Assembly: GCA_032433595.1 (NCBI GenBank)
Contig: JASWJB010000298.1
Coordinates: forward strand, 1-55,565
Length of the DNA stretch: 55,565 nt
Direction: 5' to 3'
DNA from: Conoideocrella luteorostrata
Lineage: Eukaryota > Ascomycota > Sordariomycetes > Hypocreales > Clavicipitaceae
A program made the translations under genes and the position numbers. The notes below the pieces were generated by a model that saw only the letters and a program-made list of their open reading frames with translations, made no database searches and had not been told where the DNA came from. Numbering within the stretch: the stretch's first letter is position 1; the number at the start of each line of letters is the position of its first letter. This document shows positions 12,413-24,794 of the stretch, in pieces.

Positions 12413-13420
12413 AGCCAAAAAAAAAATCTGTCGTGGTACGTACATGATGAGGTTTTATCGTCCGACTCAAAGGCTTTCCCGGTAGAAAAGGCAGCCGAGC
12501 AGCGGCATCCCGACGCATAGTCTGAGCTTCTGCGTCGACGGCCCGTTCGGATGGATGGAATTCCACGTAGGCAGAGACAACTTTATGTCTATCAGGATGT
12601 GCGTGGCTGCTTCTGCGCAGGGTTAAGATGTTCCCTTATTGGAGTATATCAGTCTGTCGGCTCAAAATTCGTTCAGTATCCAGCCGCCAGATCATGGGGA
12701 AGTTATAAACAAAGGTCAAATAAAAGGGAAGGAAGAAAGGGGATAGCGACATTGCTGTCAGGCGAGAGCTGGGGTTTCTCTTGAATATCACTAGCGGAGA
12801 GGTGGGAACATCTGCAATGCGGCTCTGTGCCGATCAGATTCGCAGCCCTCAGCCAACACGACGATTCCGCCTCCGTTGCGGACCACGGCGTCGAGGCAGG
12901 CATGGGCAAAACCCCTGGTCGCCGGGTCACAGGCGCCGTGGCGGCGTATCATTGTCAAATCTGGCACAGCGCTAATATGTTCTGGCCAGACTGCGAGACA
13001 CGATGATTCATCCTGGTCGAGACACCTCCATACAGAACACAGAGCTCTCCCACCCGGTTCAGCCACTATGCAGCACTGCACCATGAGCGCAATTTCGGCG
13101 CGACGGCGCCTAATGAGAGCCTCGTAGTAACATAGCACCAGTAATGTGTGTAGGCAAACATCGGTTCTCCAAGCAGAGCTGCGCTTCCGTATCCCATTGT
13201 CGAAGCCGGGTCTCGCGCTAGTCGGATGCTGTTGGGACGGGCTTCAGCTGCTTCCAGCGCCTATATAGCCCCTGTATACCCCGTGCTCCGCCCCGTAATT
13301 GCCGCCCCGCATCACCGTGTCTCCCGCTGCGCGTGCCATATGTCTTCAGCCTCAATTGTCCAAACTTGACGCATCTCAGAGACTGCAACACACACCCGCC
13401 TTCTTTTTTCTATACACACG
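12413..13420. other. intergenic upstream of the NLR-like gene
   Basis: No supportable gene. Overlapping ORFs on both strands at 12700-13140 share GC-rich sequence without recognisable motifs. The last 150 bp are pyrimidine-rich (CTTCTTTTTTCTATACACACG just before the ATG at 13421), typical of a fungal promoter. Confidence 0.45.
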
Positions 13421-16400
13421 ATGGATTCCACAGATATGTAAGACCTGTCTGGGCAACCTGCGTCTGATGAAGCTCATGTAGGCATACAGAATTTTCGACC
13501 TGGCCCACCGTTGGGATGCAGCCGTAGACGAATACAAAAACCCTTCACCTCCCTCCGACCGGGAAGATATGTTTCATTTCAAATCGCCGGAGTATGCTCG
13601 GTCATGCATTCTAAACCTTTGCTCAGGCAAGAATTGCCGTCTGGCTTTGAAACGCCTGCAAGACTTCACTAATATGCTTGCAACTGAAATGGGGTTGAAC
13701 GTGAATGTGTCTTTCTTCTGGGATGCCTTGGGGCACTATTTTCTTGTGAGTTATACCTTATCTGCGTCATCGGCTTGTAAATAACACGAAAGAACAGCTT
13801 ATTGCCAACGAAGATAAACTGGTAAGTATTACTGATCTGCAAAACTACGTAGACAAACTGTCACAATAGCCCGTTGCCTTGTTCAACGTGACAAACATAA
13901 TCAAAAAAGGAAACGACAGGGTCAAAGAAGCCTGCTTTGAGATACAGCATCTTCTTCTCGACGTCCTCATGACCTCGATCAACCATCTCCGCCTTGTGAA
14001 CTCTCAGCGATGTATGTATGGCTCATGCCCCGCCTCGTTAGAAGTATGATCCGCCGCTGATCTCTTGTGGCCAGCACCTTCGAGCTTAATCCAGCAGGGC
14101 GACCAATGCTTTAAAGAGACGCAAGAGCATATCATGAGAGCCCTTGACAGACTTCCGCTCTCCCTACTCAATATTGAGCAGGTACGAGGCAACATACCAC
14201 CACCTTCAAGTGAGCGCTGTATGATGGCGCCAGCATTAATCATGACTCCAATCTATGATCGTGTCGAGGCGTATAGTCAGATGGACACGTTTCTAGACTC
14301 AGGGAAAAATGAATTCGCATCTCTGGTCTTGTATGGTCCTACCGCTTTGGGTAAGAGCACCATTGCTTGCGAATATGCCAAGAAAAGGTTCGACGAAGGG
14401 AGATACGACAACGTCCTGTGGGCCAACGGGGAAAGCCTGGTCTCTGTCCTCCACAGTTTCACAAATATCGCTCTGAGACTCAAAATTCCGGGTGCCCGAT
14501 CAGACAATCATCAAGAAAATTGCATTCTTGTCCAGAGCTGGCTTAGAAGAACTAGTATGGCATAGCAGTGCCTCTGCTAGTAGTCATGCTTAAAACAAGA
14601 CACTAACCCCGTTGATTATGTTGCTAGAATCCACGTGGCTCCTTGTTTATGATAATGTCGACACCGCAGATTCCATTTCGCCTTATTTTGCGCAGTCAAA
14701 TCAAGGAAGGGCTATTTTCAAGACTCGCAATGCAAAACAAGCCCACAATATGAGCACGAACTGGATCCATATCGAAGCATGGGACAAACACGAGGCAACC
14801 GAGTTTTTGTTCGACCGCCTTCGGAAAGACCGTAAAGAAGTAGATGAAGCTGATGACAACGCCGCGTTGACTCTTGCCGAGCTTGTCAGTGGAAATTCAT
14901 TAGAGCTGCGTCTTGCGGCTACGTCTATTTTTGCTTCCAAGTATTCCGTTGCCGGTTACTTGGACATATACCAAAAAAACCCTCGCGTGGCTCAAAAATA
15001 ATATGGGAATTATGCTGCATATATACTTACATTCAAGGGGTTCAATGCGGAGAGCCAACTGCTATTGGGGGATCCTTTCATTCCTTATGCCGGAACTACA
15101 ATCGTCCGACATATTAACAGGTACTGAAAACAGCCCCCCGCCGACAATATTGGGTTTCTGCAGCAATGATACCGAGTAAGATATACTGCCTCCATCTCTA
15201 TGCTTCCTCGCTCACAATAGTCGTTAGGCTCGCTGCCAAGCTTGACAAGCCTCTTTCATTAGGATTCATTAGAATGATGTGAGGCACTATATTTACAGAA
15301 AGACTAACCCAAACCTATGTGAGGCACATATTGTCTCCGGAGAGTCGCCAGAACTGTTTCAATCTCGCCGCGAAACTCCTTCTGAGAGTTCTTCCCCGAA
15401 GTGAACAGGCAGATGAGCAGCTGTACGAGCACTGGGATGTCTGTAATCAAAACTTGCAGCACATCCTGCGACTAATGGCTAATTTCACCGAATGGGAGTC
15501 TGAAGGATTTGTGGCCACTTCGGAGTTTTGCAGTCTTCTTATAACTTGCGAAAGGTGGTGTTGTGCTGACTAGACATTTCAAAAGGCGAACTACGCTAAG
15601 TGTATCAATGCAGGTTTCTTTCCGAGATGAATAATATGAAGGAGCTCCGAGATGTCTGCAATGTCAACCAAAGAGCCCTGAACCAGCTGGTAGATGGCGC
15701 AGCAAAGATGAACATGGAGGCAACAATCCTGAGCCACCAAGCGCAGGCAGCCGAAGGTCTCGGCAATCCCAACCTGGCAATTGTCCTCAACAATAAGGTC
15801 AAAGAGTTGAGAAGCAGGGAGAAACCGCAAAATATATATTTGCTTTGTAAGACTTTTAACAACCTCGGGTATTGTTGCAACACTGCAAATCGACATTCCG
15901 AGGCAAGAGAATACTTTGAAAAATCCAATTCTTTATGGAACCAAATGGTGAGTGGAGAGGAGAAAACTGGGCAAAGACCATATCACCACCTCGCGAACCA
16001 CGCTCGCTGTTTGATGTATCTAGAAGAACGAGACGAAGCAGAGTCCATGTTCAAGCTCGCGATATCTGGTCTTGAGAATGAAAAGAAATGGGCGATGCGA
16101 GCGCAGTGAGTTGCCGAAAATCGACCTCGCCAGGCGTAGCTTTACCCAAGCCTCAGACGCATGGACGGATGGGGACGAGACACGCGCTCATCCTTTCTAC
16201 GCAGCCTGCCTATATAAAATCGGGGCTTCTCATTTGGATCAGGGTAGAGCTGAGGAAGCTATGTAAGTGGCAAATACCCCGGCATGAATGCCGCATTTCA
16301 ATTCCGAGCACAAAAAGTTCCATCGAAAAAACATTAATATTAGTCGGCATGCAGACCGTCTTTCGAGAAGTCGACCAAATACACCAAAATACGCGAGATC

Positions 16401-16624
16401 GAAGGGCCTGCTGAGCATGCTCGCAACTTGTTCAAGCATGCAGAAGCACTTTTGAAGAGCTCTAATAGCAAAAGTGAGGCAGCTCAGAAGTTAAATGTTG
16501 ATGCCAAATCCTACTTGCCAGCAGCAATCGAAAGAAGCCGTGGTGTGACGACGGAGATCCACCTGACGTTTCCGGTACAAATGAAGCCGCCTGTGACAGC
16601 TTGATTCCAATATTCTGGAGATAG
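13421..16624 (+). pseudogene. STAND/NLR-like protein: N-terminal helical domain, NB-ARC, TPR repeats (frameshifted)
   Basis: Fungal STAND proteins of this layout sense non-self or stress through an ATP-switch domain. The 5' half splices cleanly: introns 13438-13489, 13746-13797, 13822-13869, 14012-14074 and 14555-14627. It encodes a helical N-terminal domain, a Walker A (GPTALGKST, about 14336), a Walker B (WLLVYDNVD, about 14637) and a RAIFKTRN sensor (about 14710). The C-terminal half has TPR-type repeats (NLGYCCNTANRHSEAREYFE; CLMYLEERDEAESMFKLA; CLYKIGASHLDQGRAEEA) and ends in IFWR-stop at 16624. Frame breaks occur at an A7 run (14973-14979), near 15000, at a G5 run (15067-15071), near 15255-15290, near 16090-16130 and near 16550. 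Several breaks sit in homopolymers, so sequencing error is possible for some, but the number argues for decay. Confidence 0.82.
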
Positions 16625-16840
16625 ATAGGCTGTTGACGCTCCACAAGCTTTTTGCTTCGCGAATTGGACTGAATCTCGCACTTACATTGAGTCATCTTTT
16701 ACTCAGCCTTTCACACAATTGTTCATAGTAAAACTGCGTCCCTACGACTGAGTCCTCTTGGGGATTGCACAGATGTGAACGCAATAATTGTCTCAATGCA
16801 GAGGATTTAGACTTTGTATCGAATCGAATGTATGTATCTG

Positions 16841-17719
16841 TCAGTTTGCTCTCTGCTCCCACCTTGTGTAGCTTTTCAGTAGTATCATACATAGTGAATG
16901 TTCGAGGGTATCTTGGGTATCTTGGTAGATGACTTTTGTGCCGTGTCGGCGATAGCAGTCGATGCAGAAAACCTAATGCGATTTACGAATTAGCTATAAT
17001 TTGATAGAGCTGGCGATTTTTTGGGGCATTCATTCGAAGTGCGGAAGGGAAACAATTACTTCGTGAGCAGAGGTCACAAACTGTTGTCCATCTGCGTACG
17101 GGCACTCGGTTGAGCATAAGATAGTGGCAAGATCTGAAGTATCAACAGCCGGTGGATCAATGTGAAAGAAGTAGTGAGAGTCTCCTTCTGGTGCTGAAAG
17201 CGTATTATACGGGCTTTCACGAATGAGCTTGCATTGTTTCTGACTAGAAGCCCCGGCTTGACTACCGAATTGAGTACTGTCACAAGAGTATTAGTTTCTC
17301 TACTTTGGAAGACAAGTCATCCGCATAAAATTAAATGCCATGAGCTCACTCACCTTCAATAGTCATCCGTCATGGAACATTCGTTCATACACTCCTTCAG
17401 GTCAACAGCGTCCACTTCTGTAATCGTCTCTGCCATTGTCGACGAGCTACGAGTACAGCACTGTATGTAAAAAGTAGCCTCTTCGTCTGTCTGGTGAATC
17501 TTTCCATTCTGTTTTATCGTTTAGTGAGCGATTGTCAGCGGACAGAGAGTCATAGAACTTACCTCCGGGACATGTAGGAGAGTTAGCATAGTCTAGATCT
17601 CCGATAGGAGGCCCAGGAATCTGAGCCGGACACGAAGCAGCATTTCCAAGAGGCTCCTGTTGCTGGCCGCGGGTTAAACCTAGGACGCCAGCAAATGGTA
17701 GAATTTTCCAATTCAGCAT
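16841..17719 (-). pseudogene. secreted tandem PAN/apple-domain protein, probably broken
   Basis: The N-terminus (MLNWKILPFAGVLGLTRG) is a plausible signal peptide followed by Gln/Pro-rich sequence. Two PAN-like modules follow. The first has NGKIHQTDEEATFYIQCC, then LKECMNECS; the second has CPYADGQQFVTSAHE, an intron, then VFCIDCYRRHGTKVIYQDTQ. PAN modules bind proteins or sugars outside the cell. Introns are visible at GTAAGT (about 17562), GTGAGT (about 17354) and GTAATT (about 17060). Exon 1 and exon 2 do not join in frame by one base, and a TGA follows MTDDY, so the gene is probably inactive. The second module closely resembles the PAN segment of the gene at 18734-20254 (HGT-VIYQDTQD shared), suggesting duplication. 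Confidence 0.55.
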
Positions 17720-18733
17720 TGTTGAAGTGGACGCACCATACGTGCTGTCCCACAGTGTTTAGCTGGAGGAAAAGAGAGGAGGAGACCGATAAATGGTTAG
17801 CACACGAAGAAGGGGGCGACGAAAGATATCTTTAATATTGCCTCATGATTAATCTTTGTTGGCAGACAGCCGAATTATGCGCCAGGTCTTACCAATGAAC
17901 CATCATCTACATAACCCCTTGCGTGCTCTGAGTGAAATACTTCATACCTCCAGGCAGTGTAATCTCTGGATCTTACGTGTCTAAACTACAACTAGTGCTA
18001 TAACTGTTGCCAGTCTGAGTATCTTCTGTCGATGACAGATAAGCAGAAGAATGTTTTGATTACACATTACACCACCTCACGAGACATATCTGCTATGAAT
18101 ACGCCGATAGATACCAACTGTATCATCTAGCCGATCGTATAGGCTTAACTATATGCAGATACAGCAGCATAACCGCCACATCATCATGTGTTGTCCCATA
18201 CGATCTGGTTCACCAACTGGAACCCGAGGGAAGGGGGGTTATGTGTAGTTGGAAGCTCAGATCCTACCTCACCACCAAGTCGACTGATCCAATGCTGGCA
18301 AAGTACTCCGTACTTTGGAGAGGAGGTGTCTGATTCGGGTGCATCCACCACAGAAGTCACGCATTGGTAAGTACCTAGCGCGCTGGGATTTTAAGTCTCA
18401 GGCTGGGTTATGCAAGCTTGAGACATCTCATCTTTGCATTACGGTTAAAGCGGCTGGCTGAGGAGAGACTTCCGCTAATGCTCCCCCCAAAGACAAATTT
18501 TAGTTTAAGAGGCCGACGTAACCGTGCCCCATAATTTTCTCTGGATCGTTTCAGACTTCATGAGACGAGTTGTCTCTGGTTAAAGAGGATGATGATATAA
18601 TTTTTTGAAACAATGTCATGATTCTACGTTGGTTATCCGAGTTCAAGCTATGGAGTTACGCAACTAATCATAGAAATTAAGACTAAAACTAGTTTTGAAT
18701 GTAGTCTAGTATTGTTGACTCTGTCTACATGAA
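17720..18733. other. gene-free spacer
   Basis: No gene seen. It holds one exact TACTCCGTA nonamer at 18304-18312, embedded in a short near-palindrome (AAAGTACTCCGTACTTT). Confidence 0.5.
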
Positions 18734-20254
18734 CTAGCAACAAAGTGCGTACATTGACAACAAAATTTTCTCAAGTATCACACAAGACCTTCTTGATGAT
18801 TCGGGTTGCTGAATCCGACCATTTGGCGGCGCATTGGCTTCCTGTACGTGCGACTGAGAGGTCGCTACGAGAACGATGCTGCGCTTGTCATCGCTGCTGA
18901 TACCATTTCGGGTGGCATATCCCCATATCATACCATTGTGTGTCCAATATGAACCGCAGTTACTTTCTACGTGCATGGTTCCTAACCAATCAGCGCACAT
19001 CGGGAAGAATAGGATACAGATCTGGGGCCGGAGCTGTGGTCTGCAGCTCTGTGAGTTGAGATAGGCTAAGCAAGCTTCCACCGGTGAGTGCCCTAAGGAA
19101 TTTATTCTCATCTTCTACGGTGCTGACGATCTCGCTCGCGACTTCAGCGAGTGAAGGTTTCAGCCAGGTTACGTCAATGTACTGGCCCTGGTTTCCTTGA
19201 ATGTCCCGGAAAGCACCATAGCGAGTGATAAATGGCGAGGGGATGTCAACCACCTGATCATGAACAAATGTTCCGGTCAGGCTAAGCGGCATGATGATTC
19301 GATTTCGAGCTTCGTCACGCCATGAATTACCAGTTACCTTGTCGATTATCATACCAGCAATTATGAAACCGGTATTCGTATATGACCAGCCCTGACCAGG
19401 AGGAAATCGCGGAGGATCATTCATGACCATTTGCACAATCTCTGTTGGACTTCACGAATTGAAACGGTTTTTCAGAAATGACGGCTCGTCCAGGAGAGGT
19501 AGATGGACTGTGAATTCGGCAAGGCCGCTGGTGTGTTGGAGTAATTGACGCACGGTGATCTTGTTGCCGTTATAATTGCTGGTAAGTAGACCAGGCAATC
19601 AATGCTCCACGGTATCTTCCAGCCTTAATTTGTTTTCATCGATGAGCTGCAAGACCACGACAGCGGTAAATGGGCTAGTGAAGCTTCCAATGCGAAAGTG
19701 AGATTTGGTCTCTGGCTCATTCTTCTGGTCCATGTTGTCATATCCACTTATGAGGGCGAACTTCCCTTCAGGTACGTCAATGGAGGCAATCAAGCCAGAA
19801 TATCCTTGAGCCACAATATCATCAGCATATTCCTGAAATTTATTCTCAAGCTCAAGCTGCGCTAGATCGTTGGAATTTTCTTGAGTAGGCTGTGGAATGA
19901 TTTCCGGCCGTGTTAGGTGTCGAGTGTCAGCTCTTTTGCGACCACAACAGCCATCGCTCCCACAAGCTCCAGCACAGCCCAAGGAGTAGGCACTTCCAGA
20001 GCTACAGCCTTGACCGTCGGTGCACCTTGATGTTTGCCATAATAGCAAACTTTTCGAGGAGCATCATAGTCGACGCTATGGCAGGCCATTAACCTGCCAC
20101 ATGCCTCAATGCACTCTTCCAAGGAGTCTTGAGTGTCTTGGTATATGACCTGTGTGCCATGCTTCTTGCCACAGACGATTCGAAATAGTTTTAAGTCTGA
20201 AAACTTTCGCACACCTATTCCGTCCATCCTGAAGGATCCTTTCCGCCCACACAA
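18734..20254 (-). pseudogene. PAN module plus beta-lactamase-fold serine hydrolase, dead
   Basis: The 5' part is a PAN/apple module (LFRIVCGKKHGTQVIYQDTQ, then SLEECIEACGRLMACHSVDY and CYYGKHQG). It is followed by a Cys/Gly-rich linker and then a serine hydrolase of the class C beta-lactamase/esterase fold. Catalytic parts seen: FRIGSFTSPF where SxxK is expected, so the general-base Lys is Ser; WSYTNTGF, the Tyr-x-Asn motif, is present; THNGMIWGY holds a His-x-Gly motif. Two TGA codons interrupt the frame at 19599-19601 (VEH-stop-LPGLL) and 19452-19454 (FNS-stop-SPTEI), both at places where Trp fits (TGG to TGA). Frame changes occur near 20000 and 19015. The gene cannot encode a working hydrolase. 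Whether PAN and hydrolase were ever one protein is an inference from their continuous order. Confidence 0.75.
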
Positions 20255-21168
20255 TGTATATCTTGCAGGCGATGCAGTTAATTAGGCAGTTATTAGCCCA
20301 CCATGAGTCAGATAGCCACCTACGGAGATATAGCGGATGAGCAACTGCTACATCCAGTGCTTACATGCTTCTGTCAAGCTCAACAGGGATATCCCTGGCG
20401 GTCGCCTAATTTCCGCAAATCCGTACTAGTCTTACTAGTGGCTCCATAGCGGGAAACGCCATAAAGTGTGCCCGCCCCTTGGAGCAGCGGGCGTCATCAA
20501 AAGAGTACCTCTCGTCCTTGTCCAGCGAGCAATAGGTACTACTATAGAGACTGGCAAAGTTCGTCAAGCTAGTTCAAGGTATCTCCTTCGAGGAGGGTTG
20601 CCAAATGTCTGCACCGGCCGCAAAGACGGACAGTTCTAAAATTATCCCGGTTCGAGGAAACGTTATATGATCATCCCGCTGACGGAGTTTCGCGACTTGC
20701 GACTAGTTCTGCAGCCTGTACGGAGTAGACTAACTAGCACTCGCTTACAATGCTAACTTTTTATCCAATCAGGCGACTTTGCTGACTTGGGTCCGCAGTG
20801 TCCCTGGCATATTTGACGACAAAAGTGTATGTACACTATGATTACCCCGCTCGGAGTACAATGGGCTTACTCCGCAACCGCATAAGAAATATGGGCGGAA
20901 TTTAAACCGCTGCGGGAGAGCTGGAAAGGGGAGCAAAACCTCACTTTCCGCGTAAAACCGGCTAACCGGCTTCTCGCATTTCAGCCTCATGCATGTAATT
21001 TAGTCCCCTCCCCTGCCACAGATAATACTCGCTGGCAAAGCTGAACATAGAGGAAATGGTTTATGGAGTTAAAAGCACTATAACCGCACACTGGGTGGAC
21101 TGTAGAATGCACACGAGGTATATTCATCTACACCTTTTTTCCACGACCAATTTTGTCGTTTCGACGTC
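20255..21168. other. divergent intergenic region
   Basis: Lies between the minus-strand PAN-hydrolase relic and the plus-strand surface-protein gene. No gene seen. One exact TACGGAGTA at 20719-20727. The last 60 bp before the ATG at 21169 carry a pyrimidine-rich run typical of a promoter. Confidence 0.5.
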
Positions 21169-22237
21169 ATGTCTCGCAGACTACTCACCTTGATCTTAGT
21201 AGCTGCAGCTGTAAATGCTGTGGCCAATCTGACGACAAACAAATGTGTGGATGCTTTGGGACTTCAGAGCTGCCAAAATTCAGCAAACATCAAAATTAAT
21301 GCCTGCTTCTCGAAAACAGCAGGCAACAGTGAATTACGACAAGTTTGCGCCTGCGAAGACTACATCCTAAACTACAACTGCTATGCGACGCACTGTTGGA
21401 ACCAAGTCTGGGGGTGCGAGTACCAGGAATACATTGTCTCGTATCTCCTGTATTGCCCGACGGCGAAGCTACCTGTCCCATATTTTCCAATCCCTGATAA
21501 TGCGGCGAATGCGTGCTCATGCAATGTTGGTAAGGTGCTCAGGGCTATCGAGGACAGTATCACTCAAGGCGCGACCTGCATGAAGAACGTCGGCGGAACG
21601 GATTTCCTATTGCGTGCCGAGAAGCTTGGTGCCTGCGGCTGCTGCGAAATCAGTGGCGCCATGTCAAGGTAGGCATGCTCTACCATTGTTATTCTTAATT
21701 TTTTTGCATGCACGTTTGTTTTTCTGCAATTAGTAACAATTCAACCACTGACCATGAGCTAATTTTAGTATTTTTGAGATTTGCCCCGACACAAAACCCG
21801 ACTTGGTTGGCTTAGCGTCCGTATCCCTGATAGAGACTCAGCTCAACATCAAATTCAGCGAATGCCAGCCAATGACCAAGATCAATTGCGCCTCAGATTT
21901 AAGCTTCTCACTAGCGAGTGTGAGCAGTTACTACCCGCCAAGTAACCTTCCAATAACCGGCACTGCGACCTTGAGCAATAAACCTGGATCTGTCACTGCG
22001 CCCCCGAGCGGCTCTGTGTTTACGTACACGAATGGAGGCGACAATTATGTTTACACAATCACCGCAGCCTCTGCAGGGAAAGGTTCAGATTCCGGCTCGC
22101 AATCTGCCGGCTCTGCCGGCTCTGCCGCGGCCACTGCAGCCTCAAAAAAAAGTGCGGCTGTTTACCCGACTGTGCAGAGAGGCTTAGGCATAGCTGCAAT
22201 CGTGGTTTCCATTGCGACTAGAGCTATAAAATGGTAG
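21169..22237 (+). CDS. secreted Cys-rich protein with GPI-type tail
   Basis: Two exons (21169-21668 and 21769-22237) joined over a 100-nt GTAGGC...TTTTAG intron give 322 aa. Residues 1-20 are a signal peptide (MSRRLLTLILVAAAVNAVAN). The mature part to about residue 200 has some 18 cysteines in pairs such as VCAC, ACSC and ACGCC, so it is probably disulphide-bonded. A Ser/Gly/Ala-rich stalk follows (GSDSGSQSAGSAGSAAATAA, about 276-295). The C-terminus is a weakly hydrophobic tail (GLGIAAIVVSIATRAIKW) that could be a GPI-anchor signal. The order fits fungal GPI-anchored cell-wall proteins. It does not show the eight-cysteine CFEM spacing clearly, so I give no domain name. No frame damage is seen. 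Confidence 0.78.
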
Positions 22238-22271
22238 CCTGGTCGTTATGAACACCAAATTATCGTTAGAG

Positions 22272-22861
22272 CTATGCGTGTTTCTTCAAATCTGGACAGG
22301 CCGAGTAATACTTTGCGTTAACCCTAAGCTGCCTGTGGATCATCTGGCCGGGTTTGTGGTGAATAAGGAAATCATACCAGTGAGACTCTGTTTCCTTTTT
22401 AGACCGTGATGGAGTGGGAGCCTTTTGATTGGCTGGTTCGAGTGCTTCGGGGCAGTGCCCATACGTTCCGTGGTCCCACGCCAGCTGGGGGTCGACCTCC
22501 TTAACGATTTTACTGTCAATCAGGGATTGAATGTCGCCTCTCTGAACCTCCATCTGTCCTGACATCCCATCCTGACCGAAACATGGTTCCATTTGACCCA
22601 CATTTGCGGCAAAATTCTTCTCAATCGAATGGACGTGGTAGTTACTGAATGCGTTCTCAGGAGTAAGCGGATAGGCAGGAAAGGGGTTAAGATTCTTAGG
22701 TGGAATTGATCTTTTGGTGTAATAAGTGCCTGCGGAGGCAAGAAGGGCCTTATAGCACAGAAAAAGAGAATATTAATCAGACAGTCTAGGCGTTTCTTCT
22801 TAGGACCCATAGAGAGTTCGCATGCCTTTTGACCACCCAATTCGATCAAGGTAAATGCCAC
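22272..22861 (-). CDS. unrecognised ORF, probably a spliced gene
   Basis: An uninterrupted frame of about 155 codons runs from near 22735 to the stop at 22272. It contains the Pro/Asn-rich segment PPKNLNPFPAYPLTPENAF, a NVGQMEPCFGQDGMSGQMEV segment, DIQSLIDSKIVKEVDPQLAW and a His/Lys-rich end. A splice acceptor (CCTCCGCAG) precedes it at about 22734, and a short ATG exon may lie near 22861, but the donor is unclear. I do not recognise the family. It converges with the surface-protein gene, whose stop is only 35 bp away. The length of open sequence and normal composition argue for a real gene. Confidence 0.42.
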
Positions 22862-23006
22862 TTGGTACTGTTTATGGGTTGTATAGAAACTATAAAAGGA
22901 TTCCTGATAGTCTATTTAAGCCCAGAGGCCAGCCCGCATTCATCCGAGCCCTACACATATTCCGTGGTATCTATCAGTTGCAACAGGAGCTTGCTCACCT
23001 ACCATC

Positions 23007-24571
23007 ATGGATCTATTCCAATCGCTAGGCTTTGGCTCTTCTGTTGAAAGACTACTCGACAAATTTCACTGCCCTGGTGTATCCATCGCCCTTGTTCAGA
23101 ACCACACTATCGCCTCTGCAGGCTATGGCCTAACTCACCTCGATCCACCTCGGTCCATGACGCCGGATACTATCTTTCAAATTGCATCGGCGTCAAAAAG
23201 TCTTACAGGAGCGTCGATTGCTCTTCTCGTTGATGACAACACAAATTATCCAAACGTCACTTGGACGTCAACTATGACCAGTCTTTTGCCAGATGATTTT
23301 GTTATGTCTGAAGACAGTCACACCAAGCAGATCACGATCGACGATATACTGGGTCACCGCACAGGCTTACCCCCGTATGTCTGACCAGAAAATTCTAGTC
23401 GTGGCTATAAACTAAACGTTTTAATAACAGGCATGAAGCTTCTTACTTCGGGGAGAGGTCTTCTCATCCCGATAACGCTAAGTCGTTGACAAGAAACCTG
23501 CGCAATCTCCCTATTGTGGCGCCTATACGCACGGAGTTTATATATAACAATATTATGTATACTGTAGCATCTCACCTCATTGAGACGCTCAGCGGCCTTA
23601 AATTCGCGGACTTTCTACAAGCACATTTCTTCGGGCCACTGGGAATGAACTCCACTAACCTGGGCTCGATTCGCGCCAAAGTAAAAGGGCTTGGCAACCG
23701 CCTTACCCCTGGGTACCTCTGGGACGACAAATCAAATAATTACACATCATTTGAGGTTCAAGAGTTAGCCGAAGCACAGGGTGGGGGGTCTATCAGATCA
23801 AGCGTAAATGACTACATCAAATATATCGAAGCCATCATGCATAGCAATGCGCCATTCTCGAAAACTATGTACGAGGGCATTATTCACACGCGATTCTTCG
23901 TGGAAAAGGACTATATGCGTCGTTGGCCATTGACCTCCTCAGGTCTTTACGCTGCAGGGTGGGGTGTGACGTTTTACCGTGGCCACATGATTATTAGCCA
24001 CGGAGGCGCTGATCCCGGTGTTTGCACTGCTACGTTTTTCTTGCCTTCCGTTAATTTTGGTGGCGTTATCATGACAAACTCTCTGGGCGGCTGTACTATG
24101 ACGGAAATTATGCAATCTCAGCTTGTCGATGAGGCTCTCAAAGTTCCCAAAAACGAGCGTCTTGATTGGGAAAAGGAACCTATAGCCCTCGAGGACAACT
24201 ACGATACAATCAATACAAACAAAAGCCTGCTGGAGAAGCTGTGCCCTGGAATTGGGCAACCTCAGCCGCAAACAACACCACTCTCTGCCTACAATGGGTC
24301 ATATTGGAACGCCGGGTACCGTACTATGACCGTCGGCATCGACAATGACCACCTCCACATCAACGCATCGGACAGGTCGGGCGATTTTCAGCTCGACTTC
24401 AAACATATATGTGAGCAAACAAAGTACATTGCCTATAAGTCTTTTCACTTAGAAAATACACAATTGGCTCTACCCGCAGAGTTTAAGTTCGAAGATGGAA
24501 GAGTAGTAAAGATGGGATTACTCCTGGAAGATAAGATGAATAGCCTTATATGGTTTGACAAGCAGCTATGA
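23007..24571 (+). CDS. beta-lactamase-fold serine hydrolase
   Basis: A class C beta-lactamase/penicillin-binding-protein-like hydrolase of 502 aa, probably an esterase or peptidase of unknown substrate. Exons 23007-23374 and 23431-24571 flank a 56-nt GTATGT...AACAG intron, giving GLPP-HEASYFGE across the junction. Catalytic parts are present: SASK (SxxK, residues about 61-64, inside FQIASASKSLTG), YNN (YxN, in FIYNNIMYT) and HGG (in ISHGGADPG). A C-terminal lipocalin-like beta domain follows (from about residue 390, SAYNGSYWNAG onward). There is no clear signal peptide; the start is the ATG after the TATA-like promoter at 22910. No damage is seen. It lies 2.8 kb from a dead hydrolase of the same fold on the other strand. 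Confidence 0.88.
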
Positions 24572-24794
24572 TCATGCGAGCATGAGAGGATGGATACACA
24601 ATTTTTATGTTTTACGGCTTAGTTGGTTCTCTTGCTTCTTAACTAAGCAGGAGTATTCGCATAAGTGGATATAAGATTCTATTCTAATCCAATTTGCATT
24701 TGTCAGCTTTCTTCTATTCTATTATATTCTATTAGAGGAGTCTCTAGAATAACTAGTCCTAGCATAAATAGCTAGGGTTCTTCTCAAGACAATT

